Assembly (NCBI GenBank): GCA_003223645.1
Contig: QHVT01000010.1
Location: 124,001-188,000 of the forward strand
Source of the DNA: Acidobacteriota bacterium
GTDB lineage: Bacteria > Acidobacteriota > Thermoanaerobaculia > Gp7-AA8
DNA: 64,000 nucleotides
Direction: 5' to 3'
Of this stretch, positions 7,526 to 16,222 are shown piece after piece (the stretch's first letter is position 1; each line of letters starts with the position of its first letter). Below the pieces are notes generated by a model that ran no database searches, was not told the DNA's origin, and saw nothing but the letters and a program-made list of their open reading frames with translations. The position numbers and the translations under genes were made by a program.

Positions 7526-9775
7526 GTGCGGTCTCTCAAATTTCTCCTCGTGTGTGCGGTCGCGCTGCCTCTGTGGGCAGGCGAATTCGACATCCACTCC
7601 GCGCCCTCGTGGGTGGAGCGCGTCCCCGTCGACGCGTCGATCAGCGTCGCCAAGGAACACGTGCGCTGGGGCATCTACGACATCCTCACCGATCACCAGG
7701 TGCGCGTCCAGGCCAATACGGAATCGCAGTACTTCCGCACCGTCCGCAAAGTCCTATCTCCGCATGGCGTGCAGAACGCCTCGGAGCTGACGCTCGACTT
7801 CGATCCCGACTTCGAGCACCTCACGATTCACGAGGTCACGCTGCTCCGCAACGGCAAGCGCATCGACGCGATGGATCCGCACGAGATCCGCGTCATCGAC
7901 AAAGAAGAAGAGGCGGACGACAAGATTTACGACGGCGAGCGTAGCGCGCTGGTCATCCTGCGCGACGTGCGACCCGGCGACGTCATCGATTACTCCTGGT
8001 CGCTCGACGGCGTGAACCCGATTCTCAACGGCAAGTACACCGACGAATACGAACTGAGTCGCAGCGTTCCGGCGAAGCGACTCCGTCACCGCCTGCTCTG
8101 GCCGGCCGGACGTCCGCTGCAATGGCGCGGCGCGAATCCCGCGATCGCGACGGTTGGTAGCGAACAGCAATACGTGTGGGAAAAGACAGAAATCGACGCG
8201 CTCAACGTCGAGGACCACACGCCCGCATGGTTCGAGCCGTGGGAGTCCGTGCAGGTGACGGAGTTCGCGTCGTGGAACGAAGTCGCGACGTGGGCAAACG
8301 CGATGTTCCAGCTCGACGCGCGCTCCATCGAAGAAGTGAAAAAACTCGCCGCGAAGATTTACGGCGAGCACGCGACGCGCGACGAGCGCATCACCGCCGC
8401 CATCCGGTTCGTTCAGGACGACATCCGCTACCTCGGCATCGAGATGGGCCGCAACTCGCACGAGCCGCATCAGCCGTGGGAAACGCTCGACACGCGCTGG
8501 GGCGACTGCAAGGACAAAGCGCTGTTGCTCGCGTCGCTCCTCCGCGAGCTCGGACTCGAGGCCTATCCCGCGCTCGTCAACACGACGACGCAGCATCGCC
8601 TCGATGAAAAGTTGCCGTCGCCGTTTCTCTTCGACCACGTGATCGCGCAGGTCATCGACGCCGGCCGCACGTACTGGGTCGACGGCACGTTCGACGACCA
8701 GGGCGGCACGCTGCGCACGCTGGAGACGCCGAACTACGGCCGCGCGCTGGTCGTGCGCCCCGGCACGCACGCGCTCACGAAGCTCGAGACGAACACGAAA
8801 GGCTCGACGTTCGTGCAGCAGACCTACACGACGGCCGACTACAAGAAGCCGGTCACGCTCGAAGTGAAGACGACCTACAGCGGCAGCGACGCCGACGGAT
8901 TTCGCAGCGACCTCGCAGGCATGTCGATCGACGACTTCGCGCACACGCGCATCAACGAGCTGGCCACCGACCAGCCGAAGATCGTCGCGACGCATACGCC
9001 GGTCGTCAAAGACGATCGCCTCCGCAACATCATCGTCGTGACGGAAACGTATCGCGTGTCCGAGCTCTGGAAGGACGGCAACTGGACGTGGTACCCGCGC
9101 ACGACCGAGTCGTATCTGAACAAGCCGGAGACGATGATCCGCACGATGCCGCTGGAGTTCGACTATCCGCTCGACGTGCGCGAGAACGTCACGTTCAATT
9201 TTCCCGAGACCGTTGAAGTCGAGAAGAAGACGACCGTGACGGAGACGCCGACGTTCCGCTACGAGCGCGTCGTCGATCAGAACGGACACGCCGTCACGAT
9301 CCGGCAGTCGCTGCGCGCGCGACGCAACTCCGTCGACGCGAAGGACGTTCCCGATCATCTGACGAAGATGAACGCGATCTGGAGCGAGATCGGCTATCGC
9401 CTCTATCCCGAAGGCGCGCAGCCCGCCGTCACAGAATCGCGCGCGTCGGTCCTCCCCGCAAAGTGGGGCCTCGGCATCTTCATCGTCGGCGCATTCGTCG
9501 GCCTCTCGTGGATGCTCGCCACGCGCCGCCGCCCGCTCATGCCCGCGGCGGCAATCGCGTTCCGTCCCGGAGAAGCGCCCGCGTCCGCGGTGGCGGTCAA
9601 CGGCTCGCACGAGATCAACGCCCACCTTGCCGGCCTCGCCTGCTCCTGCGGCGCGCAGCACTACAACCCGCCCGACGTCCAGCGGGCGCGCTACGCCGAG
9701 CGCGAGATGACGATCGTCACCAGGCAATGCGCGGCGTGCGGACGCGAGCAGAGCGTGTACTTCACGGCGGCGTAG
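7526..9775 (+). CDS. DUF3857/transglutaminase-like exported protein with C-terminal zinc ribbon
   Basis: Large exported protein of 749 residues. A signal peptide (RSLKFLLVCAVALPLWAGE) is followed by a beta-rich DUF3857-type domain, then a transglutaminase-like domain with a plausible triad: C328 in WGDCKDKALLL, H371 in LFDHVIAQV, and D386 in YWVDGTFDD. A beta-sandwich region of the DUF2569/DUF3858 type follows, then a transmembrane helix near residues 650-668 (WGLGIFIVGAFVGLSWML). The tail carries two cysteine pairs (CSC, then CAAC about 40 residues on) that could form a cytoplasmic zinc ribbon. The start is GTG, just after a strong extended -10 box. The catalytic part would be periplasmic, perhaps acting on peptides. 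The role is unknown. Confidence 0.85.
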   Translation: MRSLKFLLVCAVALPLWAGEFDIHSAPSWVERVPVDASISVAKEHVRWGIYDILTDHQVRVQANTESQYFRTVRKVLSPHGVQNASELTLDFDPDFEHLTIHEVTLLRNGKRIDAMDPHEIRVIDKEEEADDKIYDGERSALVILRDVRPGDVIDYSWSLDGVNPILNGKYTDEYELSRSVPAKRLRHRLLWPAGRPLQWRGANPAIATVGSEQQYVWEKTEIDALNVEDHTPAWFEPWESVQVTEFASWNEVATWANAMFQLDARSIEEVKKLAAKIYGEHATRDERITAAIRFVQDDIRYLGIEMGRNSHEPHQPWETLDTRWGDCKDKALLLASLLRELGLEAYPALVNTTTQHRLDEKLPSPFLFDHVIAQVIDAGRTYWVDGTFDDQGGTLRTLETPNYGRALVVRPGTHALTKLETNTKGSTFVQQTYTTADYKKPVTLEVKTTYSGSDADGFRSDLAGMSIDDFAHTRINELATDQPKIVATHTPVVKDDRLRNIIVVTETYRVSELWKDGNWTWYPRTTESYLNKPETMIRTMPLEFDYPLDVRENVTFNFPETVEVEKKTTVTETPTFRYERVVDQNGHAVTIRQSLRARRNSVDAKDVPDHLTKMNAIWSEIGYRLYPEGAQPAVTESRASVLPAKWGLGIFIVGAFVGLSWMLATRRRPLMPAAAIAFRPGEAPASAVAVNGSHEINAHLAGLACSCGAQHYNPPDVQRARYAEREMTIVTRQCAACGREQSVYFTAA

Positions 9776-9905
9776 CCGCCACGGGCGGCTGCGTGGATTG
9801 CTCTGCCTTGCGGCATGCTTGTCGCCACGTCACGATCTGCGGCTTCGAGCGGCGCAACGCGCCTGAGATCGTCGTTTCTGCCGCGCAGACTCCTAACCTC
9901 TCCAA

Positions 9906-9953
9906 TCACGACGAACTGTGGAGCGGCGGCCGCCGCTCCACAGTTCGTCGTGA
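9906..9953. repeat. 48-bp perfect palindrome between convergent genes
   Basis: Bases 9906-9929 are the exact reverse complement of 9930-9953, with no spacer. The centre (GTGGAGCGGCGG and its mirror) is the core of the repeat family found at 6813-6873 and 18006-18083. The outer arms (TCACGACGAACT) are not shared with those copies. It lies between the stops of two convergent genes and could form a very strong hairpin. The rest of the 200-bp gap shows no gene. Confidence 0.9.
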
Positions 9954-9976
9954 AGAACAAACCGGGAGGACGAAGC

Positions 9977-11272
9977 TCATCTCCTCATCAGCTTCCGGCT
10001 CGATCCATCCTCTAACTTCACGAACTTCGGCACGTCCCCATCCGCGATCCGCATCTTCACCGCGCGCACTTCGCCCATGCCGTGCTCGGGGATCACGTAT
10101 GCGCTCGCCGCGTTGCGCGCCCAGGCGTACGTCACCGTCGCCGGCGTGACGACGACGTTCGGCGTGTTCAGCGTCTGATCGACGATCCCGCCGTCCGCGC
10201 CGCGCGATTCGGCCGACCAGCCGTCGTGCGTTTTTCGGAAACGCGCGCGCGTCACAGTCGCACGCATGTGCGCATCGATGGTCCCGCGGCTCGTCACCTC
10301 AACGAACTCCGGCGACGCCCAGGTCTCGATTGACGTGCCGTCGCGTTTGCGGATCACGCTGTGGATGATTTTTTCATACACTTCGAACTGCTCCGTTCCT
10401 TCGACGCGATGCCGCGCGTTGCGCAGCAGGTACGTTCCGGTGGTTTTCAATGAGCCGCGCTCGTGGCGTCCCGGATGCGGCTTCGGCGTGCCGTTGACGA
10501 TGTCGACGATGTCTTCTTCGACCGTCGCGCCCGCGGGCGTTTCGACGAACCGTCCGACCTCGACCATTGAATTGACGCCTCCCGGCGTCGGCCCTTTGCG
10601 CACGATCACCGTCGGCACGTTGGTGATGTTCTCGCCCTGCACGACATCCATCGGCGTCGTGAAGTCGGGGCCGACGCCGATCAACTCGACGGTCAGATTC
10701 GGGTTCGCCGCTCTCGCGATCGACTTCAGCAATCGCGGCACGTGCTGCCGGCTGTCGCCGCACCACGTCGCCATCACGATCTGCAACCGCACCGGCGTGT
10801 CGATCTTCCGCAGCCGCTCGATCATCGCCGGATCGGGCTCGTACGTCTCGTTGATCGCGTGCCACGTCGGCGCGGTCTGCCACAACTCCTCGATCGTCAT
10901 CGGTCCGGCCTTCGACTGGTGCGCCGTGACGAGCAGCGTCTTGCCGTCCAGCGTCGCGAGGTACGTCGAGTCCGTCGCCTTCACCACGCTTCCTGCGTGC
11001 GCGCCTTTCGGCTCCGCCGCGCTCGTCGCGGTCATGTGATCGGCGCTGATCACAAACTCCGACTTCGGCATGCTCGACACTTCCGTCGACTGCGGATCGA
11101 AATACACGACATGATCGCCGCAGACGATCGCGAACATGCGCGGCGACGTCGTGACCAGCGTCTGCGCGCCGCGATCCAGTTTCCCGTTGACGTAGACATC
11201 GCGAATGCTGTCCCGCCATTCGCGCGGAGCGGTGGAAAGAACCGTGGCCATGAGGATGAAAGCGAGGCGCAT
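9977..11272 (-). CDS. exported thioredoxin-fold protein
   Basis: 431-residue secreted protein. The start is placed at 11272, where ATG follows AAGGAG at good spacing and opens a short signal peptide (MRLAFILMATVLSTA). The longer reading from 11374 would begin in non-coding sequence. The central domain has a thioredoxin-like fold with the WCGDSRQHVPRL motif in place of WCGPC, which keeps one resolving-type cysteine. It is followed by VPTVIVRKG, the cis-proline region. The N-terminal ~150 residues and the C-terminal ~150 residues are beta-rich and not recognised. Similar single-cysteine WCxDS proteins are thiol-handling or structural members of the superfamily. The substrate is unknown. Confidence 0.75.
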   Translation of the reverse strand: MRLAFILMATVLSTAPREWRDSIRDVYVNGKLDRGAQTLVTTSPRMFAIVCGDHVVYFDPQSTEVSSMPKSEFVISADHMTATSAAEPKGAHAGSVVKATDSTYLATLDGKTLLVTAHQSKAGPMTIEELWQTAPTWHAINETYEPDPAMIERLRKIDTPVRLQIVMATWCGDSRQHVPRLLKSIARAANPNLTVELIGVGPDFTTPMDVVQGENITNVPTVIVRKGPTPGGVNSMVEVGRFVETPAGATVEEDIVDIVNGTPKPHPGRHERGSLKTTGTYLLRNARHRVEGTEQFEVYEKIIHSVIRKRDGTSIETWASPEFVEVTSRGTIDAHMRATVTRARFRKTHDGWSAESRGADGGIVDQTLNTPNVVVTPATVTYAWARNAASAYVIPEHGMGEVRAVKMRIADGDVPKFVKLEDGSSRKLMRR

Positions 11273-11424
11273 CGGGGTGGCTCCTTTTCGTTTTGCGGAT
11301 GGGACGCGGCGGTTCCAAATGAAGTTTCGCTCTTGAAATTTATTTGCGAAGACGGCATGTTGCGTTCGGCACAACGTCTGTATTTGGAAACGGGAAATCG
11401 GATACCAGCAAGGAGATCTCGGAG

Positions 11425-11628
11425 ATGCGCAGCACCGGTAAAGTCAAGTGGTTCAACGACGCTAAGGGCTTTGGTTTCATCACGATGGAAGGCGGCGAAG
11501 ACGTGTTCGTACACTTCTCGTCGATTCAGTCGAAAGGCTTCCGCTCGCTTCCTGAAGGAGCAGCGGTCGAGTTCGACCTCGTGCAGGGACCGAAGGGACT
11601 GCAGGCGTCCAACGTGACGACGTTCTGA
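11425..11628 (+). CDS. cold-shock protein (CspA family)
   Basis: Single-stranded nucleic-acid-binding beta-barrel protein of 67 residues that can melt RNA structure during cold or stress. Both RNA-binding motifs are present: KGFGFITM (RNP1) and DVFVHFSSI (RNP2). The start at 11425 matches the family N-terminus ([12 protein letters not shown]) and follows AAGGAG at 9 nt. It has a leader of up to about 150 nt from the divergent gene, a length at which cold-shock genes often carry thermosensing structure, although I cannot demonstrate one. A strong intrinsic terminator follows. Confidence 0.95.
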   Translation: MRSTGKVKWFNDAKGFGFITMEGGEDVFVHFSSIQSKGFRSLPEGAAVEFDLVQGPKGLQASNVTTF

Positions 11629-11654
11629 TCGACGAATCAACAACAAACCGACGG

Positions 11655-11683
11655 AAAGGACGGCGTAAAAGCCGTCCTTTTTT
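11655..11683 (+). terminator. Rho-independent terminator of the cold-shock gene
   Basis: The 10-bp stem AAAGGACGGC (11655-11664) pairs perfectly with GCCGTCCTTT (11671-11680) around the loop GTAAAA. The T-run extends to 11683. It starts 26 bases after the csp stop. Confidence 0.95.
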
Positions 11684-11702
11684 GCATTGCACTTCGTCAT
11701 CC

Positions 11703-11794
11703 GTTCCCGCGCCCGCTCCCGCGCCCGCTCTCGTGCCCGGGGTGGGCGGAACGTAATCGCTTCGCGCCCCCACCCCGGGCGCGGGCGCGGGAAC
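11703..11794. repeat. CGCGCCCG-array inverted repeat, copy 1
   Basis: The arms are arrays of the word CGCGCCCG (left) and its complement (right), from GTTCCCGCGCCCGC to GCGGGCGCGGGAAC. They surround a core GGGTGGGCGGAACGTAATCG plus CTTCGCGC. The same core type, CGCTTCGC between GGGTGG-like arms, recurs in the copies at 16128, 23921, 32510 and 35541. Confidence 0.85.
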
Positions 11795-11808
11795 CTCAAT
11801 ATCAACCC

Positions 11809-14010
11809 ATGAAACGACTCCTCTTCTTCGTCCTCCTCGCTCCCCTCGCCGCGCGCGCCGCCGACATCGACGTCGTGCGCACGCAGTACACCGGCTACTA
11901 CACCGCCGCCGGCGCATCGCGCGCCACCTCGCGAATGCAGGACGCCCTCGGCGCACTCGAGTCGGTCACGCGCGACGTCACCGCGCCCGGTTTCCTGCGT
12001 GACGACGGAAGCTGGAGCGACATCGATTACGCCGACGTTCCGGACGGCGCGTGGTCGCCGTGGGCGCACACACAGCGTCTCATCGTGATGGCCAAGGCGT
12101 ATCAGACGCCGGGACAACCGTACTATCGCGACCCTCGGCTGCGCGGACAGATCGACGCCGCGCTCGCATACACGAAGCGCTTCTACGGCGCGACGATCGT
12201 CCCCACCGGCAACTGGTGGTTCTGGACGATCGGCATCCCTCTCGACCTCGGTCCGACGCTCGTGCTGATGCGCGGCGAGATCGACGCGCAGACCTACAAC
12301 GATCTCGTCCTCGCGATGTACACGCGCATCGGCAGCTCGCCGGCCGCGCGCGGCATCATCGGTCCCGTGCCGACCGCCGAGAATCTGGTCTGGTCCTGCT
12401 TCACGCATCTCACTCTCGGATTGTTGAAAGACGATCCGACGATGCTGACCGCGGCCGCGAGCGCGATGAGCAGCGTCGCGCGTCCGACCGTCGGCGAGGG
12501 CATCAAGAGCGATCGCTCGTTCCACCAGCACGGTGCGCAGCTGTACACCGGCGGCTACGGCGGATCGTTCGCCGCGGATGTCGCGCGCCTCGCGCACATT
12601 ACGCGCGGCACGCAGTACTCGCTTTCGAGCGACGCGCTCGCGTCGTTCAGCGACTACGTCGCCGACGGAATCGCGTGGTCGCTCTACGGCGACTACTTCG
12701 ACGTGTCGGTCATCAGCCGCGAAGTCGCGCGTCCGTCATCGACCGGCTTTCAGGGACTCGCCGCGCTCTTGCAGGCATCGCAGTTTTCGTCGGCGCGGCA
12801 AAATGAAATCCGCTCCGCCGCATCGAAAATGCTGCAGTCGTGGCACGGCACGATGACGCCGGAGCTCGCCGGACTCGCGGCGCAAATCGAATCCGCCGGT
12901 TACGCCGCCGCCGCGTGGCCGTCCGGCCATCGCCATTACTTCGCGTCCGACTACACGATCCATCGCCGTGCCGGCTGGTTCGCGTCGATCAAGATGTTCT
13001 CGACGCGCACGAAATCGGGGGAGCGCACGAACGATGAAAACCTCCTCGGCGCGCGCCAGTCCGACGGCCGCTTCTATCTCGTCCTCGGCGGCAACGAATA
13101 TTTCGGCCGCGACATCTGGCCGGCGCTCGACTGGACGCGACTCCCCGGCACGACCGTCGAACAGAAAGCCGACACCGCGAACGACACGTTCGGCTACGGC
13201 ACGCGCACGTTCGCCGGCGGCACGGGCGACGGACAAAACGGCGTGTCGGCGATGGAGCTCGCGCCGCTCAACTCGTCGCTCACCGCGCGCAAGTCGTGGT
13301 TGTTCTTCGACGACGCGATCGTGTTTCTCACGAACGGCATCACCGCCACGAATCCGAATCGCGTCGAGACGATCGTCAACCAGTGGCCGCTGATGAATGC
13401 GAATTCGCAGCTCGCGCGCGGCTCCGACTGGATGCAGCTCGAGAACGTCGGCTACTGGTTCCCGACGACCACTGCGAGCCTCAAGACGTCGCGCGACTCG
13501 CGCAGCGGCGCATGGTCCGCGCTGGCGACGAACAACGACGCGTCGACGCAGACCAAGCCGTTCGTGACGATGTGGATCGATCACGGCACGGCGCCGGTGA
13601 ACGCGACCGCCGAATACGCGATCGTCCCGAACGTCTCCGCCGCCGCGATGCAACAGTGGGCCGCGACGCGGCCGCTCTCGATCCTCGCCAACAACGAGCG
13701 CGTCTCCGCCGTGCGCGACAATCGCACCAACGCAATCGGCATCACATTCTGGACGCCGGGCAGCAGCGTCGAAGGCATTCAAAGCGACGCACAGGCCGTC
13801 GTCTACATCAACGGAAAAGAAATCTGGGCAGCGGATCCGAACGCGAATGCGACCGGCACGTTCACGCTCACGATTCCCGGCCGCTTCACCGCAAGCGTGC
13901 CGTTCACGACCGGCGTGTCGTCGACGACGCTGCGCATTCCGCGCGCGTCAGGACAGACGACGCACGTCGCGCTCACGCCGTTGCCGATCAAGCGCCGTTC
14001 CGTGCGTTAG
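11809..14010 (+). CDS. polysaccharide lyase family 8 (chondroitin/hyaluronate/xanthan lyase type)
   Basis: Secreted enzyme of 733 residues that would cleave a uronic-acid-containing polysaccharide by beta-elimination. After a signal peptide (MKRLLFFVLLAPLAARA) comes the alpha/alpha toroid domain with NWWFWTIGIP (N135 onwards). The putative catalytic residues are N192 in TAENLVW, H241 in FHQHGAQL and Y250 in GGYG. The H-to-Y spacing of 9 equals that of chondroitinase AC (H225/Y234). The C-terminal beta-sandwich domains begin near HRRAGWFASIKMFSTR and include NDENLLGARQSDG, another PL8 hallmark. No SusC/SusD or other polysaccharide-utilisation gene is adjacent, so the substrate within the family is open. 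Confidence 0.9.
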   Translation: MKRLLFFVLLAPLAARAADIDVVRTQYTGYYTAAGASRATSRMQDALGALESVTRDVTAPGFLRDDGSWSDIDYADVPDGAWSPWAHTQRLIVMAKAYQTPGQPYYRDPRLRGQIDAALAYTKRFYGATIVPTGNWWFWTIGIPLDLGPTLVLMRGEIDAQTYNDLVLAMYTRIGSSPAARGIIGPVPTAENLVWSCFTHLTLGLLKDDPTMLTAAASAMSSVARPTVGEGIKSDRSFHQHGAQLYTGGYGGSFAADVARLAHITRGTQYSLSSDALASFSDYVADGIAWSLYGDYFDVSVISREVARPSSTGFQGLAALLQASQFSSARQNEIRSAASKMLQSWHGTMTPELAGLAAQIESAGYAAAAWPSGHRHYFASDYTIHRRAGWFASIKMFSTRTKSGERTNDENLLGARQSDGRFYLVLGGNEYFGRDIWPALDWTRLPGTTVEQKADTANDTFGYGTRTFAGGTGDGQNGVSAMELAPLNSSLTARKSWLFFDDAIVFLTNGITATNPNRVETIVNQWPLMNANSQLARGSDWMQLENVGYWFPTTTASLKTSRDSRSGAWSALATNNDASTQTKPFVTMWIDHGTAPVNATAEYAIVPNVSAAAMQQWAATRPLSILANNERVSAVRDNRTNAIGITFWTPGSSVEGIQSDAQAVVYINGKEIWAADPNANATGTFTLTIPGRFTASVPFTTGVSSTTLRIPRASGQTTHVALTPLPIKRRSVR

Positions 14011-14078
14011 AACAATCCGGGCGGTGGCCCCTTGCCCGCAAGCGGAGGAGAGGGTGGCGCCCGTACGGCGTGACGGAG

Positions 14079-15233
14079 TTACGAGCCGCCTTTTCCACCC
14101 AGATTCAATCTCGCCAGACCGACGCCGACGAAATATTGGCGCACGTCCTTGAACATGGCGCCCGCGGAACCGTCCTCGAACGAGGCGACGCCATAGAAGC
14201 CTCGCTTGTTGTCCGCCATGTACGCGATGTTCACCTTGTACATCTTCTGGGTGCGCGGGATGTTCGTGGCGCGATTGTTCAGGTCATTGACCGTCCACGT
14301 GCCGCTGAACGAGACCTGGTAGTCGTCGAAGAGGAAGAGGTGATACAGCGCCGTCCCTTCGAACTTGCGCCCCGCCGAGGACGCGCTCTCGCTGTGCTGA
14401 TTGCTGTAGCCGTAGGAGGCGGTGAATGACAGCGGCGCGGCGATGAATGAGCCCTGCGTGGAAAAGAGCGTGAAGGAGCGGATCAGCGGAATCCAGCCCG
14501 CCACTTTGAAGACGGCATTGACGTCGTGCGAGTCGCTGTGAAACGCGCGATCGGTTTGCAGCTCGATCCCGGCGCTGCCGTGCATCCACAAACGCCCGGC
14601 ATTGAAGTTCGTCATCTGCACCCCGGCCGCCGCGCGGTTCGTGTCCGCAAACGCGGTCGAGTCGGCATCGGTGGTGTCGATCGAGATCGTTGCCGTCGAC
14701 TGCAGCCGCGTCCTCGTCGCCGCCTTCCGTCCGAACACGCCGCCGCGCAGGTAGCCGCCGGATCCCTGAAAGCGGATCGCATCGAGGTTCGTCGCGTCGG
14801 TCGTCGGATTGTTCGGGTCCGTGTTCGGCGCCTTCGCCGGACCGACTGACCAGTTGTACTTCGTCTGATTCAGCACCGTCAGCGGATCGGCCGGGATCAC
14901 GCTGACCGTCACGTTCGTCGTCTGGTACTGCAGCGTCGCGTTCTGCGCGCCGGAGAGCAGCTCGAGGTTCTCCTGCGCCTTCGTCCTGTCGACGACCGCC
15001 GCGTCGACCACGGTGAATCCGAAGACGGATGTCACTTTTTTGACATTCGTCTCGAACTGGCTGCCGCCGACGCCGATCAGCATCGGCTGCCCTTCCACCG
15101 GGTTCGCGGTGCCGGAGCAGATCACCGCCGTGACCTGCGTCTCCGACAGTCCCTGGATCTTGTTCGTGCAGGTCGCGGTCTGCGCGAGGGCGGGCAGCGT
15201 CGCCAGCAAGAGCAGCAGCACCGCGCGCTTCAC
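14079..15233 (-). CDS. exported beta-rich (outer-membrane-like) protein of unknown family
   Basis: 384-residue protein that begins with a clear signal peptide (KRAVLLLLLATLPALAQTA) and continues with alternating short strands rich in Asn, Thr and aromatic residues. It ends in amphipathic strands (AMFKDVRQYFVGVGLARLNL), as expected for a porin-like beta-barrel. I do not recognise the family. GTG at 15233 is preferred because its bases overlap the TGA of the upstream gene (GTGA) and it opens directly on the signal peptide. It is third in an operon after DinB and a 133-aa protein. It may form a barrel or surface protein together with that upstream partner. Confidence 0.7.
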   Translation of the reverse strand: MKRAVLLLLLATLPALAQTATCTNKIQGLSETQVTAVICSGTANPVEGQPMLIGVGGSQFETNVKKVTSVFGFTVVDAAVVDRTKAQENLELLSGAQNATLQYQTTNVTVSVIPADPLTVLNQTKYNWSVGPAKAPNTDPNNPTTDATNLDAIRFQGSGGYLRGGVFGRKAATRTRLQSTATISIDTTDADSTAFADTNRAAAGVQMTNFNAGRLWMHGSAGIELQTDRAFHSDSHDVNAVFKVAGWIPLIRSFTLFSTQGSFIAAPLSFTASYGYSNQHSESASSAGRKFEGTALYHLFLFDDYQVSFSGTWTVNDLNNRATNIPRTQKMYKVNIAYMADNKRGFYGVASFEDGSAGAMFKDVRQYFVGVGLARLNLGGKGGS

Positions 15234-15631
15234 GGCGTCACCAGCGTCGCGATCCCGGTCACGAGATCGCTCACCACGGTGACCTGATTCATTTCCTTCA
15301 GCGTCGCGAAGACCGGAGCGAGCGCGGGGCACTGATAGTTTTTCTCGCTGATGCAGTTGGTAATGCCGTTGCCGAGGAACTGGATGACGGTGTCGCCGAT
15401 CGTCGACCAGACGATGCGCGAGGTCTGATTGCTGATCGACGGGAAACCCTGCTGCACGAAGTTGGCGACGATGCAGTTGAAGATCACCGCCTTCTTCGCG
15501 TCATCCGCCGTCGCCGACGTGCTGACGGCGAGCAGCGCGCCGGCCGCGTCGCCCGCGTCGGCGGCCTGCTGCAACTGCGATGGGTTGTCGGAAGGCGTGC
15601 CTCCGGCGGGATCACTCTCGTCCGTTGCCAT
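15230..15631 (-). CDS. 133-aa protein of unknown function, coupled to the barrel-like protein
   Basis: Short protein without a clear signal peptide. An N-terminal acidic, Pro/Ser/Gly-rich stretch (MATDESDPAGGTPSDNP) is followed by predicted helices. Three cysteines are spread along the second half (FNCIVANF, TNCISEKN, YQCPALAP). It overlaps the DinB gene by 20 bp at its start and the beta-rich protein by 4 bp at its end, so all three are probably translated from one message. I do not recognise any domain. Confidence 0.6.
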   Translation of the reverse strand: MATDESDPAGGTPSDNPSQLQQAADAGDAAGALLAVSTSATADDAKKAVIFNCIVANFVQQGFPSISNQTSRIVWSTIGDTVIQFLGNGITNCISEKNYQCPALAPVFATLKEMNQVTVVSDLVTGIATLVTP

Positions 15632-16112
15632 GCTGCGATCTCTCCTTTACCTGCTCTTCGGTGAGACCGTACATCGGCGGCGTCGGGATGTCGAGCATCG
15701 AGCAATAGAGATAGAGCTGCCCGCGATGATGCACCTCGTGCTCGATCATCGACCGCAGCCACTTCCGCACGCGCAGCTCCGCGCCGCCCGGCGTCATGCA
15801 CTTGCGATCGAGGTCGTCGTCGCCGAGCGCGGAGAAGATCGCCATCGACTCCGCATGCATCCGCTTCATGTAGTCGACGACCGCGTCGTAGCCGTCCGCG
15901 AGCTCGCGCCCGTGCCCGGGATACGCGCTCGGCTTCAGCTGCGCGTTCTCCGCGAACATCCAGCGCTCGATCGCGCCGAGGTGCCGCATCACATCGCCAA
16001 ACGCGAACTTCCCTTCCTTGAACGTCCAGTCGATGCGATCGGGCGGCACGCACGCGACGACGCGCATCGTGCGCTCGCGGATGCGGTCGAAGTAGGAGAT
16101 TAGCTCGTTCAT
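15612..16112 (-). CDS. DinB family protein
   Basis: 166-residue four-helix bundle of the DinB/YfiT superfamily, metal-dependent proteins that often act as thiol transferases or detoxification enzymes. The family pattern is visible: MRHLGAIERWMF with a conserved His in the second helix, and SMIEHEVHHRGQLYLY, which supplies the C-terminal histidines of the metal site. The start at 16112 gives MNELISYFDRIRERTMR, a typical first helix. It is first in the operon with the 133-aa protein and the barrel-like protein. Upstream lies an inverted-repeat element. Confidence 0.88.
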   Translation of the reverse strand: MNELISYFDRIRERTMRVVACVPPDRIDWTFKEGKFAFGDVMRHLGAIERWMFAENAQLKPSAYPGHGRELADGYDAVVDYMKRMHAESMAIFSALGDDDLDRKCMTPGGAELRVRKWLRSMIEHEVHHRGQLYLYCSMLDIPTPPMYGLTEEQVKERSQHGNGRE

Positions 16113-16127
16113 AAATAGATTCTACGA

Positions 16128-16220
16128 GCCCGAGCCCGCGCCCGCTTCGGGGCCCGGGGCGGGTGAGATAGGTCGCTTCGCTCGCCCGCCCCGGGCGCGG
16201 AAGCGGGCGCGGGCTCGGGG
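16128..16220. repeat. CGCGCCCG-array inverted repeat, copy 2
   Basis: The left arm CGAGCCCGCGCCCGCTTCGG pairs with the right arm GGAAGCGGGCGCGGGCTCGG around a core containing GGTCGCTTCGCTCGCC. It belongs to the same family as 11703-11794. It fills the gap between the DUF4349 stop and the DinB start. Confidence 0.85.
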
Positions 16221-16222
16221 AC

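Noticed and set aside
11273-11424. Defined cold-shock thermosensor or promoter in the csp leader
   Set aside because: A TTGAAA at 11333 lacks a matching -10 at proper spacing, and I cannot support a specific fold by eye.
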